A stretch of DNA of 13,523 nt, taken from positions 1 to 13,523 of the forward strand of contig BNUJ01000035.1 of the NCBI GenBank assembly GCA_025997275.1. Direction: 5' to 3'. The translations under genes and the position numbers were made by a program. The stretch's first letter is position 1; each line of letters starts with the position of its first letter. Below, piece by piece: positions 1 to 6,624 of the stretch. The stretch comes from Deferribacterales bacterium (GTDB lineage: Bacteria > Chrysiogenota > Deferribacteres > Deferribacterales > JAISNW01). The notes beneath the pieces are model-generated. The model saw only the letters and a program-made list of their open reading frames with translations, was not told the DNA's origin and made no database searches.

Positions 1-681
1 GCGTATGTAGCTGCAGAGTATCTGCCTGCGGCAGGTGTTCAAGCTAAGGGTGCTGTGGCATTTACAACCTTTGACTCTAAAGGCTGGGATGATACTGCTG
101 AAGATTATGTGGCTAAGGATGAAACCGCTGGTTTGTTTGGTGTTTATGCTGATGTGGCTTATGTTACTGACAAATTCACCGCTGGTTTTACTGGTGCTTA
201 TGGTAGCTACGACAAGAAAACTGGCAAGGCATTCTGGTTTGGTGGCGACTGGAACAAGGCTGCTATAGCTGATGCTGGTATGATAGACGGCGATGGCATA
301 GGCGGTATGACCGCTCTGTATTTATATGCCGATGTTAAACCTATTGATGCTCTAAAGGTTAGTGTAGTAGGTGCACAATTCATATCTAACGTTGATAAGG
401 ATTATGGTCTACAATCAACTACCCAAAGTAAGCGTTTAGGCACTACTCTCAATAGCTATAAATATGTAATAAGCGATAAGTCAAAGATAACTGAGTTTGA
501 CATTGTAGCTAAGTATAGCCTGACTAAGGCTACATACCTAGAAGCTGGCGTTGCTTATGCCAAGTATGCTGATATATATACAGACGCTTACGGCGACTAT
601 GTAGATTCTATTGGTGGCTCTGATTACGAGCACGATGCTGACGCTACGCAATTGTGGCTGACGCTAGGGTCTTCATTCTAG
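1..681 (+). CDS. Outer-membrane beta-barrel (porin-like) protein, C-terminal part only (left copy)
   Basis: The frame is open from base 1 and runs 226 codons to TAG, so the start lies outside the window; the GTG at 55 is internal. The fragment alternates polar and hydrophobic residues in short strands rich in Tyr, Ala, Gly and Asp, for example around LFGVYADVAYVTDKFTAGFT (about residues 46-65). It contains no Cys and ends in WLTLGSSF. A terminal Phe after alternating residues is the classic C-terminal signature of outer-membrane barrels recognised by the BAM machinery. In diderm Firmicutes such barrels often carry an N-terminal SLH domain, but that part is not visible here. The role is probably passive solute passage across the outer membrane; the substrate cannot be told. 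A strong hairpin terminator follows 38 bases downstream. Confidence 0.72.
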   Translation, partial: AYVAAEYLPAAGVQAKGAVAFTTFDSKGWDDTAEDYVAKDETAGLFGVYADVAYVTDKFTAGFTGAYGSYDKKTGKAFWFGGDWNKAAIADAGMIDGDGIGGMTALYLYADVKPIDALKVSVVGAQFISNVDKDYGLQSTTQSKRLGTTLNSYKYVISDKSKITEFDIVAKYSLTKATYLEAGVAYAKYADIYTDAYGDYVDSIGGSDYEHDADATQLWLTLGSSF

Positions 682-718
682 TCTGTAGCTAATAGCAACG
701 ACTAAAGGTTGACTAATA

Positions 719-746
719 AAAGCCCTCCCCTGACGGGGAGGGCTTT
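719..746. terminator. Bidirectional hairpin terminator between porin and 68-residue gene (left copy)
   Basis: A perfect 12-bp stem (AAAGCCCTCCCC paired with GGGGAGGGCTTT) closes a TGAC loop. It lies 38 bases after the porin stop and between two convergent genes. On the plus strand the stem ends in three T followed by GTGC; on the minus strand the T tract is longer (TTTTATTA), so termination may be stronger for the minus-strand gene at 816-1022. Confidence 0.88.
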
Positions 747-815
747 GTGCTAATTCTTATCTGTGTTTGCTTTTTTCCCGTGAATGAATGATGTGACTAT
801 TTTTGATTGTTTTGA

Positions 816-1022
816 TTATGCTGGTCTTTGATTTGCTGGTTGCTCATTCATAGCCTTTTTAATGTATCCGCCTACATTTTGCCAATAGGAATATATAGCC
901 TCACTGTGGCTATTGCGGGCATTTATAACTCTGTCAACGTTCGCGCGCGTAATATCGCCGTTGAAGTCAAACATCTGACCCAACCCGACGACAAATGCAT
1001 TAGTGTTAGTGTTTAAGCTCAT
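816..1022 (-). CDS. Small 68-residue protein of unknown function (left copy)
   Basis: I chose the ATG at 1022 because a G-rich Shine-Dalgarno (GGGGG) ends five bases before it. It gives MSLNTNTNAFVV and onward. The frame also offers an upstream ATG (1052), but that one overlaps the -10 box of the promoter at 1043-1071 and so would not be transcribed. The protein has an Asn/Thr-rich start, a Gly/Phe segment (VVGLGQMFDFNGD), a helical middle (VDRVINARNSHSEAIYSYW) and a Lys/Asn-rich tail. There is no signal peptide, membrane segment or Cys. I do not recognise a family. It stands alone, convergent to the porin gene and divergent from the toxin-antitoxin locus. Its own near-consensus promoter and terminator argue that it is real. 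Confidence 0.6.
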   Translation of the reverse strand: MSLNTNTNAFVVGLGQMFDFNGDITRANVDRVINARNSHSEAIYSYWQNVGGYIKKAMNEQPANQRPA

Positions 1023-1042
1023 AACAACCCCCATACATAGAT

Positions 1043-1071
1043 ATTGTAACAAGATTCAGCAGAAAAAGCAA
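1043..1071 (-). promoter_or_regulatory. Sigma-70-type promoter for the 68-residue gene (left copy)
   Basis: Read on the minus strand, TTGCTT (1071-1066) is followed after 17 bases by TACAAT (1048-1043). Both boxes are close to consensus with ideal spacing. Transcription would begin around 1036, giving a short leader containing the GGGGG ribosome-binding site before ATG 1022. Confidence 0.62.
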
Positions 1072-1093
1072 GTGTAAGGAGGTAAGCTTCAAC

Positions 1094-1122
1094 TTGTATT
1101 TAGCATTAAAAAATGATAAGTT
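1094..1122 (+). promoter_or_regulatory. Candidate promoter of the antitoxin-toxin operon (left copy)
   Basis: TTGTAT (1094-1099) and TAAGTT (1117-1122) are separated by 17 bases, 28 bases upstream of the antitoxin ATG. The match to sigma-70 consensus is moderate. The AAGGAGG at 1076-1082 upstream has no convincing start codon of its own. Confidence 0.35.
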
Positions 1123-1136
1123 AGAGATAGACAACA

Positions 1137-1194
1137 AAGGGGGTGTTATATGTATGAAGAAGTAGTAGCAGATGCAAAACGTGACGTTGCGGTT
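1137..1194 (+). repeat. 58-bp direct repeat, copy 1 (antitoxin leader and start; left arm)
   Basis: This covers the ribosome-binding site and the first 15 codons of the antitoxin. It matches 1842-1899 with two substitutions (A1164/G1869 and A1177/G1882), offset 705 bases. The two copies bracket the toxin and the 65-residue gene. Confidence 0.9.
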
Positions 1195-1362
1195 ACGGAC
1201 GTGGAGCTAGACCCAGACGCTGAATTGAAAAGATTAGAGAAAGAGGCGTATTGGGAATACGTTAGGAGAGCACTTGCTGTTGGAGACGCACAGATAGCTA
1301 GGGGTGAAGTGGTTGAAGGTTTTGAATTTCTGAGAAACCTCAGAGAAAAGTATAATGTATGA
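1150..1362 (+). CDS. Antitoxin-like protein of a type II toxin-antitoxin pair (left copy)
   Basis: This 70-residue acidic protein starts at an ATG six bases after a GGGGG ribosome-binding site. The C-terminal half (about residues 36-70) runs WEYVRRALAVGDAQIARGEV, then VEGFEFLRNLREKYNV. The pattern of a helix, 'ARGE-V-G-EFL' and a closing 'LR-KY' is typical of the toxin-wrapping tails of RelB/ParD/Phd-like antitoxins. Its stop overlaps the start of a ParE/RelE-type toxin frame by eight bases, the usual antitoxin-first arrangement with translational coupling. I see no clear DNA-binding domain in the first 30 residues, so the exact family is open. Because the partner toxin is broken, this is now probably an orphan antitoxin. 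Its first 45 bases recur at 1855-1899. Confidence 0.6.
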   Translation: MYEEVVADAKRDVAVTDVELDPDAELKRLEKEAYWEYVRRALAVGDAQIARGEVVEGFEFLRNLREKYNV

Positions 1363-1649
1363 GCTGGTTATATCTGAACCTGCTGAGCAAGATTTAGATA
1401 GTATAGTATTATACATATCAACCAAATTCTTTAACCCGCAAGCAGCTACATCTCTAGCCGAACACCCCGTTAATGTTCCCTGTTTGCCAAAGAGCAAGGG
1501 CTTATCACAGAGCCGTTGTTGATAATTATCTAGTGTTTTATGGAGTTGAGGAGGCTATTAAACGGGTTACTATTCACCACGTCTTATATGCAGCTATGGA
1601 CTATCCAAGCATACTGAACCCCATCGCCAACGGAGGTAATGGAATATGA
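1355..1649 (+). pseudogene. Broken ParE/RelE-type toxin gene (left copy)
   Basis: From ATG 1355 the frame reads MYELVISEPAEQDLDSIVLY, then ISTKFFNPQAATSLAE, a textbook ParE/RelE N-terminus (beta strand, then 'AEQDLD-IV-YI' helix and 'NPQAA'). The family C-terminus appears in a different frame from about 1473: ARAYHRAVVDNYLVFYGVEE, then VTIHHVLYAAMDY, ending at TGA 1647-1649. The two halves are separated by a frameshift near 1455-1472. Part of the second helix seems to be missing, since the spacing between the halves is shorter than in intact relatives. The intact enzyme would be a ribosome-dependent mRNA nuclease or a gyrase poison; this copy should be inactive unless frameshifting restores it. 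The stop overlaps the next gene's ATG (ATGA). Confidence 0.78.
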
Positions 1650-1843
1650 AGGAATCTTTAGAAGAAAAGCAGGAAACTAAGCGCATCCTCGCTGAAGTCA
1701 GGGCGATAAAGGCAAGGCTTTCTAAGAAGCTACAAGCTATGACACCAGAGGAAAGAGTTGCCTATTGGGCTGGACAGGACGATAGGATTAGAAAAAATCA
1801 CCCAGACTGGAAGAGCAATGAAAAAACACAAAAGGCAATATAA
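1646..1843 (+). CDS. 65-residue charged protein, third gene of the toxin-antitoxin operon (left copy)
   Basis: The ATG overlaps the stop of the broken toxin frame as ATGA, and a GGAGG at 1632-1636 gives good ribosome binding. The protein is highly charged and helical, without Cys or membrane segments. Residues 1-30 form a Lys/Glu-rich helix or coiled coil (EEKQETKRILAEVRAIKARL). They are followed by 'MTPEERVAYWAGQDDRIRKN', a motif I associate with small proteins found beside ParE/RelE-type toxins. It may be a second or alternative antitoxin, or an accessory regulator. That assignment is inferred from neighbours and composition only. Its stop codon lies at the edge of the 58-bp direct repeat. 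Confidence 0.55.
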   Translation: MKESLEEKQETKRILAEVRAIKARLSKKLQAMTPEERVAYWAGQDDRIRKNHPDWKSNEKTQKAI

Positions 1844-1899
1844 GGGGGTGTTATATGTATGAAGAAGTGGTAGCAGATGCAGAACGTGACGTTGCGGTT
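1842..1899 (+). repeat. 58-bp direct repeat, copy 2 (left arm)
   Basis: Second copy of the antitoxin leader and first 15 codons. Homology ends abruptly at 1899, seven bases before the hairpin at 1906-1935. It looks like what remains of a tandem second toxin-antitoxin module after deletion, or the scar of an unequal exchange. Confidence 0.88.
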
Positions 1900-1950
1900 G
1901 TAACAACGCCCCATTGCAATAATACAATGGGGCGTGTTTATAGTGTGTGA
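1855..1950 (+). pseudogene. Truncated second antitoxin start (left copy)
   Basis: The ATG with its GGGGG ribosome-binding site encodes MYEEVVADAERDVAV, matching the intact antitoxin's first 15 residues except Lys10 to Glu. It then loses homology, reads into the terminator hairpin and stops at TGA 1948-1950 after 31 codons. The toxin-binding tail is absent, so it cannot act as an antitoxin. It follows the 65-residue gene within the same presumptive transcript. Confidence 0.75.
1906..1935. terminator. Hairpin terminator shared by the toxin-antitoxin locus and cstA (left copy)
   Basis: An 11-bp stem (ACGCCCCATTG paired with CAATGGGGCGT) closes a loop of about eight bases. It sits between two convergent transcription units, 25 bases beyond the cstA stop. 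T-richness on either side is modest (GTTTATAG on the plus strand), so strength is uncertain; placement supports a bidirectional terminator. Confidence 0.7.
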
Positions 1951-1959
1951 TATTACTTT

Positions 1960-3630
1960 TTAGTTAGAGCTTCCTTTAGGCTCCATTAACTTCTTGGCAC
2001 CATTCACCGCTAGCACTACCGCTAGAACGAATAACAATACCCCGAATATAATCTGTAAGCCGTGGGACTCAAACTTCGCCGTACCAGCTGCAAACCTCTG
2101 CACATTGCCATATACAGACATAGCCAGTGCAGTCAACGTAGCAAACAACATAAACGCCGTAGGGATAAATAACATTTTATTATTTCTGCCTACCTTGCCA
2201 AGCCATAACGACACACCCAGCAGAGCTAACGCCGCTAACAGCTGATTCGCCGAGCCAAATAGCGGCCAGATATTTTGATAGCCATTCGTAGCTAGCAGAA
2301 ACCCAAAACCCACCGTTATAGCAGTTGATACATAGTTGTTCACAAGCAACTTGCGTAGCGCAGACGGCTCGCCCTTCGCCTCATCTAGCGTAAAGAACTC
2401 CTGAAACATATATCTGCCTAGACGCGTTGCCGTGTCAAGCGAGGTCAGTGCAAATGATGCTATCGCTAGTATCAGCACAGTATACGCCACATCGCGTGGC
2501 ATGCCTACAGTAGCTACAAAGTTTGCCACCCCGTTTGCAAATATCATAGGTGGCGTGCCCGTTAGCTTAGAGCCGTTCACATACACACCTACAGCTATCA
2601 GAGCCGTAACAGCAAGACTAGTTTCAATCAACATTGCCCCATAGCCGATAGGTTTAGCATCAGCTTCGCTGTCCAGCTGCTTAGCGGTGGTGCCAGAAGA
2701 TATCAAGCTGTGGAAACCCGATATTGACCCGCAGGCTATAGTGATGAACAGTATAGGAAACAGCGTCCAGCCCGGTATAGGCTCCCAGCTAGTGAAAGCA
2801 GGCAGGCTTATAGTAGGATTGCTAGCTATAATGCCAACCACAGCCATAATCATCATTGCATATAGCAGGAACGAGTTTAAGAAGTCGCGCGGTTGCAATA
2901 GTATCCACACAGGGGTAACCGATGCGACAAATATATAACCAAGCACGATATACATCCAGACAGGCTTGGTCAGGTATATAGGGAACTTCATTCCCAGCCA
3001 TACGCAGAGCACAACGAGAGCAATACCCAATGCACATGATTTAACCGTGCTTTGGCTGATACGTGATAGTATAAGCCCGAATATAATAGCTACAAATACA
3101 AATATTATAGATGTAGATGCTGCTGAAGCGTTCGGCGTAAGCTGTGCGCCGTCCTTTGTAAAGCCTACAAATGTGCTGGCAACAATGTCAGCAAAAGCCG
3201 CAACCACCAGAACTAACGTCAGCCACGAGAATATAATAAATAGGCGTTTGCCTGAAATCCCCAATGTCTGTTGGATAATAACCCCAATAGACTGCCCTTT
3301 GTTGCGCACAGACGCAAACAAAGAGGAGAAATCATGCACAGCACCAATGAATATGCCGCCAATAATCAACCACAAGAACACTGGCACCCAGCCAAAGACT
3401 GCCGCCATAATAGGACCATTGATAGGTCCGGCACCCGCGATGGATGCAAAGTGGTGACCCATCAAGACAGGAGCCTTTGTGGGAATGTAGTCAATGCCGT
3501 CCCTCATAGTGTGCGCAGGAGTGGGCTTAGTAGGGTCTATACCCCATTGACGCGCAAGCCAGCTACCATAGCAGATATACGCTATAGCAAGTAGAACTAA
3601 TGCTAACAACAAAATAACAATTGCGTTCAT
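1960..3630 (-). CDS. CstA-family transporter (carbon starvation protein A; left copy)
   Basis: This 556-residue, strongly hydrophobic inner-membrane protein has many predicted membrane segments, the first at residues 3-21. Family hallmarks are visible: GHHFASIAGAGPINGP (about 58-73), GAVHDFSSLFASVRNKGQS (about 96-114), ACGSISGFHSLISSGTTAKQ in the middle, and GSANQLLAALALLG near the C-terminus. CstA-family members import peptides or pyruvate, often induced on carbon limitation. The length fits the shorter CstA group. The ATG lies seven bases after the stop of the 188-residue gene, with GAGG as ribosome-binding site overlapping that stop, so the two are co-transcribed and probably translationally coupled. 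The substrate cannot be told from sequence. It ends at the shared hairpin at 1906-1935. Confidence 0.93.
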   Translation of the reverse strand: MNAIVILLLALVLLAIAYICYGSWLARQWGIDPTKPTPAHTMRDGIDYIPTKAPVLMGHHFASIAGAGPINGPIMAAVFGWVPVFLWLIIGGIFIGAVHDFSSLFASVRNKGQSIGVIIQQTLGISGKRLFIIFSWLTLVLVVAAFADIVASTFVGFTKDGAQLTPNASAASTSIIFVFVAIIFGLILSRISQSTVKSCALGIALVVLCVWLGMKFPIYLTKPVWMYIVLGYIFVASVTPVWILLQPRDFLNSFLLYAMMIMAVVGIIASNPTISLPAFTSWEPIPGWTLFPILFITIACGSISGFHSLISSGTTAKQLDSEADAKPIGYGAMLIETSLAVTALIAVGVYVNGSKLTGTPPMIFANGVANFVATVGMPRDVAYTVLILAIASFALTSLDTATRLGRYMFQEFFTLDEAKGEPSALRKLLVNNYVSTAITVGFGFLLATNGYQNIWPLFGSANQLLAALALLGVSLWLGKVGRNNKMLFIPTAFMLFATLTALAMSVYGNVQRFAAGTAKFESHGLQIIFGVLLFVLAVVLAVNGAKKLMEPKGSSN

Positions 3631-3637
3631 AATAACC

Positions 3638-4204
3638 TCATTTACTTAATATATCACACACATTATTCTTTAACGATTTGCCATCCCTGTTGCTTACGAC
3701 ACTGCGGATGTTCACCTTGCCCCCGCCGACATTATCACTGTCTAATACCACCGCCACTACATTAGCTACCGAATAGCCGTGAAACCAAAAACGATACATC
3801 TTGTATTGACTAAACTTTTTAACCTTTCTAGCAACACTCTCATCAATGCTGCCACATAACACCACCATGCTGATATAGGAATACATATGCTCGCCATGTG
3901 GCTTGACAAGCTCCCTCTCTGCAACCTTTGCAATATCTACAATAGCCTGAAACGCTTGCTCATCAATACGCTCAAATGAAAGTATGAATAGATACTCGCT
4001 ACCCTCACTCACACCGATGATAGCCTTTTTCATTAAAACATACTTCTCTTTGCGGGCGTGGAACTCACCAAACACAGGCACAACTATTTGCTTTGCCTGC
4101 CCCGTCTGCCCTAGGCGATAATCTCTCTTAATATCAAAATACGCAACATACGCACTGGCTAGCTTTTCACTAGCCGTGCGCAGAACATCATTAAATCTAT
4201 CCAT
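3638..4204 (-). CDS. 188-residue protein of unknown function, co-transcribed with cstA (left copy)
   Basis: A soluble-looking protein with no signal peptide or membrane helix. The N-terminal helix (MDRFNDVLRTASEKLASAYV) is followed by FDIKRDYRL, a strand, and FGEFHARKEKYVLMKKAIIG (about residues 46-65). Next comes an acidic helix, then KPHGEHMYSYISMVVLCGSI, a Lys-rich strand (ARKVKKFSQYKMYRFWFHGY) and a C-terminal strand. The 'HAR-EKY-L-KK' and 'KPH-EHM-S' motifs recall, from memory, an uncharacterised family in anaerobic Firmicutes. I can name no function. It directly precedes cstA with a seven-base gap, so a role linked to the transporter or its regulation is possible but unproven. The Shine-Dalgarno is weak (AGG), and an inverted repeat lies just upstream. 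Confidence 0.75.
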   Translation of the reverse strand: MDRFNDVLRTASEKLASAYVAYFDIKRDYRLGQTGQAKQIVVPVFGEFHARKEKYVLMKKAIIGVSEGSEYLFILSFERIDEQAFQAIVDIAKVAERELVKPHGEHMYSYISMVVLCGSIDESVARKVKKFSQYKMYRFWFHGYSVANVVAVVLDSDNVGGGKVNIRSVVSNRDGKSLKNNVCDILSK

Positions 4205-4218
4205 TTATCAGACCTATC

Positions 4219-4240
4219 AGAGTATAAAGTCTCATACTCT
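4219..4240 (-). promoter_or_regulatory. Inverted repeat (candidate operator) upstream of the 188-residue gene and cstA (left copy)
   Basis: On the minus strand, AGAGTAT and ATACTCT (7-bp perfect arms, 8-base centre) end 14 bases before the ATG. The right half contains TATACT (4226-4221), a good -10 box, though no strong -35 lies at the right distance. A direct repeat TCTGATA/TCTGATA (9-base period) follows immediately. A repressor site overlapping the promoter is a reasonable reading. A TTGACA at 4289-4284 has no matching -10. Confidence 0.4.
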
Positions 4241-4308
4241 AACATAAATAAAAGATAAAAACAAACAATTATTTTATTTTCTTTGTCAACCGTATAGTCC
4301 CACTATTT

Positions 4309-5997
4309 TTACTTCATAGCATTGTCAAGCGCATCTATAGCATTTGTTGATATAGTTATAGACTGTGTCAGGCTCTGCCTAGCAAGTGCAGGGTTGTGGA
4401 AACCATCTGAGTTTTCTGCCGTCCAGTATTCCCACAATATATGCGCCTGAGAATGCGCCTTGCGAGCCGCCTCCAACACTTCAGGGCTTACATTCGCCCT
4501 ATTAGCCTCGTTTATCTTATCAATTAGCGTTGACAGCCAGAACTCCGCCTTGCGCATACGCCCCTTAGTATAGGCTTTCACAGAGTCCATAGTGTAAATA
4601 GCCTGCTCTTCCGTCCACTGACTATGACAGCCCGACTTCAAGCACGCCGCTTTTGCTATATGTCGCGGAGATTGCGCAAAGTGGTCGGTGAACTTGCCAC
4701 CCTCTCCCTTAACGCTCATCTGCGTATGGCAATCCGCACAACCAACGCCAAGTTTAGAGTGTGTAGATTCATAATACGTTTCAAACTCTGGATGCTGTCC
4801 TTTCCACAGGGGTGCGCCGTCAAATTTGTTCTTAAAATCTACAAACTTTATATCTTCATAGTAGTGAGTGTATAGCTCTAGCGCATTTTTCAGCGGATAG
4901 TGATTGGTCAGCCTGCTGTTAAAGCCAACAGGTTCGCCCGTCTCCGCATTAGTCCCTGGGTTGCAGTTATACTCAACGTGGCATTGTGCACACATCAGCC
5001 TGCTATCTGGCTTATCTAACAGGGCAATCTTGCGCTCGTAGCCACGCTCACCCATAGTGATAACCTCTATCTTGGTGCGGTTAGCATCCCGTGTATATAC
5101 GTTGTCGGCTGTTTCATCGCTCAGTGCCTCAATGAGCGCGTCCCGTATGATACGCGGTTTAGCCGCATGAGGGTCGTGGCAGAAGAAACAGTTAATGCCG
5201 TAATTGGTGCTCTTTGCCATTTGCACTGAATTGGATGTCCTGCTCCACTTAGCACCCACATCAGGGTCGCCCATATATGCCCAATCCAGTATATGGTCAG
5301 CCGTCTTACAGTTTATACATACAGGGTTGTTAGCAGTCGCAGTTTGTGGTAGGAATGACTTTTGCCCTGGCTCCTCTGGGTGTGTGTCTTCAAGTATATC
5401 CCACACTCTGCCCGTTTCCAGCACATATTCCCAGCCGTGTTTTGGTTGAAATCTGCCGCCGAATGCGCGGTCAACAACATATTGGTCTATCAACATCAAC
5501 GCATGCGGGCGGGTAAGTGCATGCTCTTTTGTAAAGCCGTGCGGTGCCATAAGCTTATCATACCAAACGGGAATTCTGTTAGTAGGTTGTGATTTTTCAT
5601 CACGTGCAGGGCGGTGGTAGCTAACCTGCAACATTGTGTCCATCTGCTGTGCATGGCACTGTCCGCAAGATTGCCAAGAGGTGTCGGTTCCCGGTCTATC
5701 GGCACTGTCCGCTAAATGCGCCGCCAGCTCAGTGTGGCAGGATATACAATTGACATCTTTATGCGTGCCCGACTTGTGGAGTGTGCCGACTGTATCGTGA
5801 CACTCAAAGCATTGCGCTAGTTTGACCTTGCTCTGCCCTTGCGCGGCTTTGCCAGCCTCTATAGCAAACTCTGCAGCTGTGTCAGCACTGCCATCCGCCG
5901 CTTTTTTGCTAGTCTTGGTCGTCCTAGTGCAGCCTGCCACTAACATTACAAGCGTGAGCGTTGCTACTGATGCAAGTAGTAAAACTTTGGTTTTCAT
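4309..5997 (-). CDS. Octaheme c-type cytochrome nitrite reductase (ONR/TvNiR type, NrfA-related), lipoprotein (left copy)
   Basis: Residues 1-22 are a lipoprotein signal ending LVAG before Cys23, so the enzyme is exported and lipid-anchored. Haem sites in order are CFECH (63), CISCH (84), CGQCH (111), CINCK (227), CFFCH (270), CAQCH (336), CADCH (420) and CLKSGCH (452). CxxCK as the fourth of eight is the hallmark of octaheme nitrite reductases: the catalytic Lys-ligated haem follows three extra N-terminal haems absent from pentaheme NrfA. VEYNC (341-345) carries the Tyr-x-Cys pair known to be cross-linked in TvNiR. KGQHPEFE (His402) matches the catalytic His of NrfA, and WEYWTAENSDGFHNP near the C-terminus matches its distal His region. 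The expected reaction is six-electron reduction of nitrite to ammonia, possibly also hydroxylamine or sulfite. The last haem is CxxxxCH, not CxxCH. GGGGAG lies eight bases before the ATG. Confidence 0.9.
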   Translation of the reverse strand: MKTKVLLLASVATLTLVMLVAGCTRTTKTSKKAADGSADTAAEFAIEAGKAAQGQSKVKLAQCFECHDTVGTLHKSGTHKDVNCISCHTELAAHLADSADRPGTDTSWQSCGQCHAQQMDTMLQVSYHRPARDEKSQPTNRIPVWYDKLMAPHGFTKEHALTRPHALMLIDQYVVDRAFGGRFQPKHGWEYVLETGRVWDILEDTHPEEPGQKSFLPQTATANNPVCINCKTADHILDWAYMGDPDVGAKWSRTSNSVQMAKSTNYGINCFFCHDPHAAKPRIIRDALIEALSDETADNVYTRDANRTKIEVITMGERGYERKIALLDKPDSRLMCAQCHVEYNCNPGTNAETGEPVGFNSRLTNHYPLKNALELYTHYYEDIKFVDFKNKFDGAPLWKGQHPEFETYYESTHSKLGVGCADCHTQMSVKGEGGKFTDHFAQSPRHIAKAACLKSGCHSQWTEEQAIYTMDSVKAYTKGRMRKAEFWLSTLIDKINEANRANVSPEVLEAARKAHSQAHILWEYWTAENSDGFHNPALARQSLTQSITISTNAIDALDNAMK

Positions 5998-6021
5998 CTG
6001 TCAGTCTCCCCATTTATCATT

Positions 6022-6534
6022 CTACATCGCGCAGAATTCTTGAGTCAGCCCTTCGCGCGCCTTCTTTTCATCTAAAACACCTTGTGTTATATACACTGCT
6101 GCATAGAATATTGATACATAGTCTCTGCCAACGCTATCTTGTATTGCTAACATCTTCTGCTCATCTTTACCTACAAAGCGCGCTACACCCGACATCAACT
6201 CACTATACCAGCTATCCAACGCCACTTGAGCTTCGCTCTTATCGCGATAGACTATATCCATCGCTTTCTTTATGTCTTTCACATCACGAGTGTTAGCAAC
6301 ATTAGTGTTATTTGTAGCGTTGTCTAGTCCAAGCTGGGCGGTTTTCTGTCGGAGCATAGCGAGGTTCTCGTCTAACAGCCAGCGGGCATCGTAGCAAGCA
6401 AGCCTGTAGTGACCAGTCTTAATGTTAGTGAGCGTGGCACTATCTCCACCCGTGCAGTGCACCACAACAGCCACCACCGTCACTACAACAGAAACGAGTG
6501 CAACACAAACAACTATAAACTTGCGCTTGCCCAC
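6022..6534 (-). CDS. 170-residue membrane-anchored protein preceding the nitrite reductase (left copy, Cys27 variant)
   Basis: The GTG at 6534 is the only usable start: a TAA lies in frame 12 bases upstream, and the next Met falls after the hydrophobic segment. Residues 5-25 form a Val-rich membrane anchor (KFIVVCVALVSVVVTVVAVV) with N-terminal positive charges, placing the rest outside the inner membrane. The exported part is mostly helical (YDARWLLDENLAMLRQKTAQ; DVKDIKKAMDIVYRDKSEAQ) and has no haem motif or lipobox. I recognise no family. It ends 24 bases before the reductase ATG and shares its promoter, so it may be a docking, assembly or electron-transfer-partner protein. Residue 27 is Cys (TGC) here but Arg in the right copy. 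No Shine-Dalgarno precedes the start. Confidence 0.65.
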   Translation of the reverse strand: MGKRKFIVVCVALVSVVVTVVAVVVHCTGGDSATLTNIKTGHYRLACYDARWLLDENLAMLRQKTAQLGLDNATNNTNVANTRDVKDIKKAMDIVYRDKSEAQVALDSWYSELMSGVARFVGKDEQKMLAIQDSVGRDYVSIFYAAVYITQGVLDEKKAREGLTQEFCAM

Positions 6535-6540
6535 AGCAAG

Positions 6541-6569
6541 ATTTTACAAAGATAAGAGGGCAAAGTCAA
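6541..6569 (-). promoter_or_regulatory. Strong sigma-70-type promoter of the nitrite reductase operon (left copy)
   Basis: On the minus strand, TTGACT (6569-6564), 17 bases, then TAAAAT (6546-6541). Only six bases separate the -10 box from the GTG at 6534, so the predicted transcription start falls on or next to the start codon. This implies a leaderless mRNA, consistent with the lack of a Shine-Dalgarno. Confidence 0.7.
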
Positions 6570-6599
6570 ACAGTTTTTGGAATACGAACAGAAAACGAG

Positions 6600-6624
6600 C
6601 TAAAAAACTAGCCTAAAAACTAGC
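6600..6624 (+). repeat. Two tandem copies of a CTAAAAACTAGC-type unit (left arm)
   Basis: CTAAAAAACTAGC (6600-6612) is followed directly by CTAAAAACTAGC (6613-6624), differing by one A. It lies between the nitrite-reductase promoter and the central helix-turn-helix frame, upstream of that promoter's -35 box. It could be a protein-binding site or merely an AT-rich duplication. Confidence 0.5.

Noticed and set aside
55..57. GTG at 55 as the start of the porin
   Set aside because: The same frame is open to base 1 with similar composition, there is no ribosome-binding site, and no signal peptide follows; it is internal.
35..268. 77-codon plus-strand frame overlapping the porin gene (and its mirror at 13256-13489)
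   Set aside because: Leu/Met-rich shadow of the porin frame in +2; the porin frame is open from base 1 and has barrel-like composition.
1023..1052. Longer start (10 extra residues) for the 68-residue protein
   Set aside because: The start overlaps the -10 box of the best promoter; the ATG at 1022 has a GGGGG ribosome-binding site.
1076..1165. AAGGAGG at 1076-1082 followed by a TTG-started 23-codon leader frame overlapping the antitoxin start
   Set aside because: TTG start, 11-base spacing, and it clashes with the candidate promoter at 1094-1122; not enough support for a leader peptide.
1234..1497. 87-codon minus-strand frame across the toxin-antitoxin region (mirror 12027-12290)
   Set aside because: Antisense shadow of the antitoxin and toxin, whose plus-strand frames match known protein patterns.
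4624..5592. Several plus-strand frames inside the nitrite reductase gene
   Set aside because: They lie antisense to a clearly coding octaheme protein; no independent signals.
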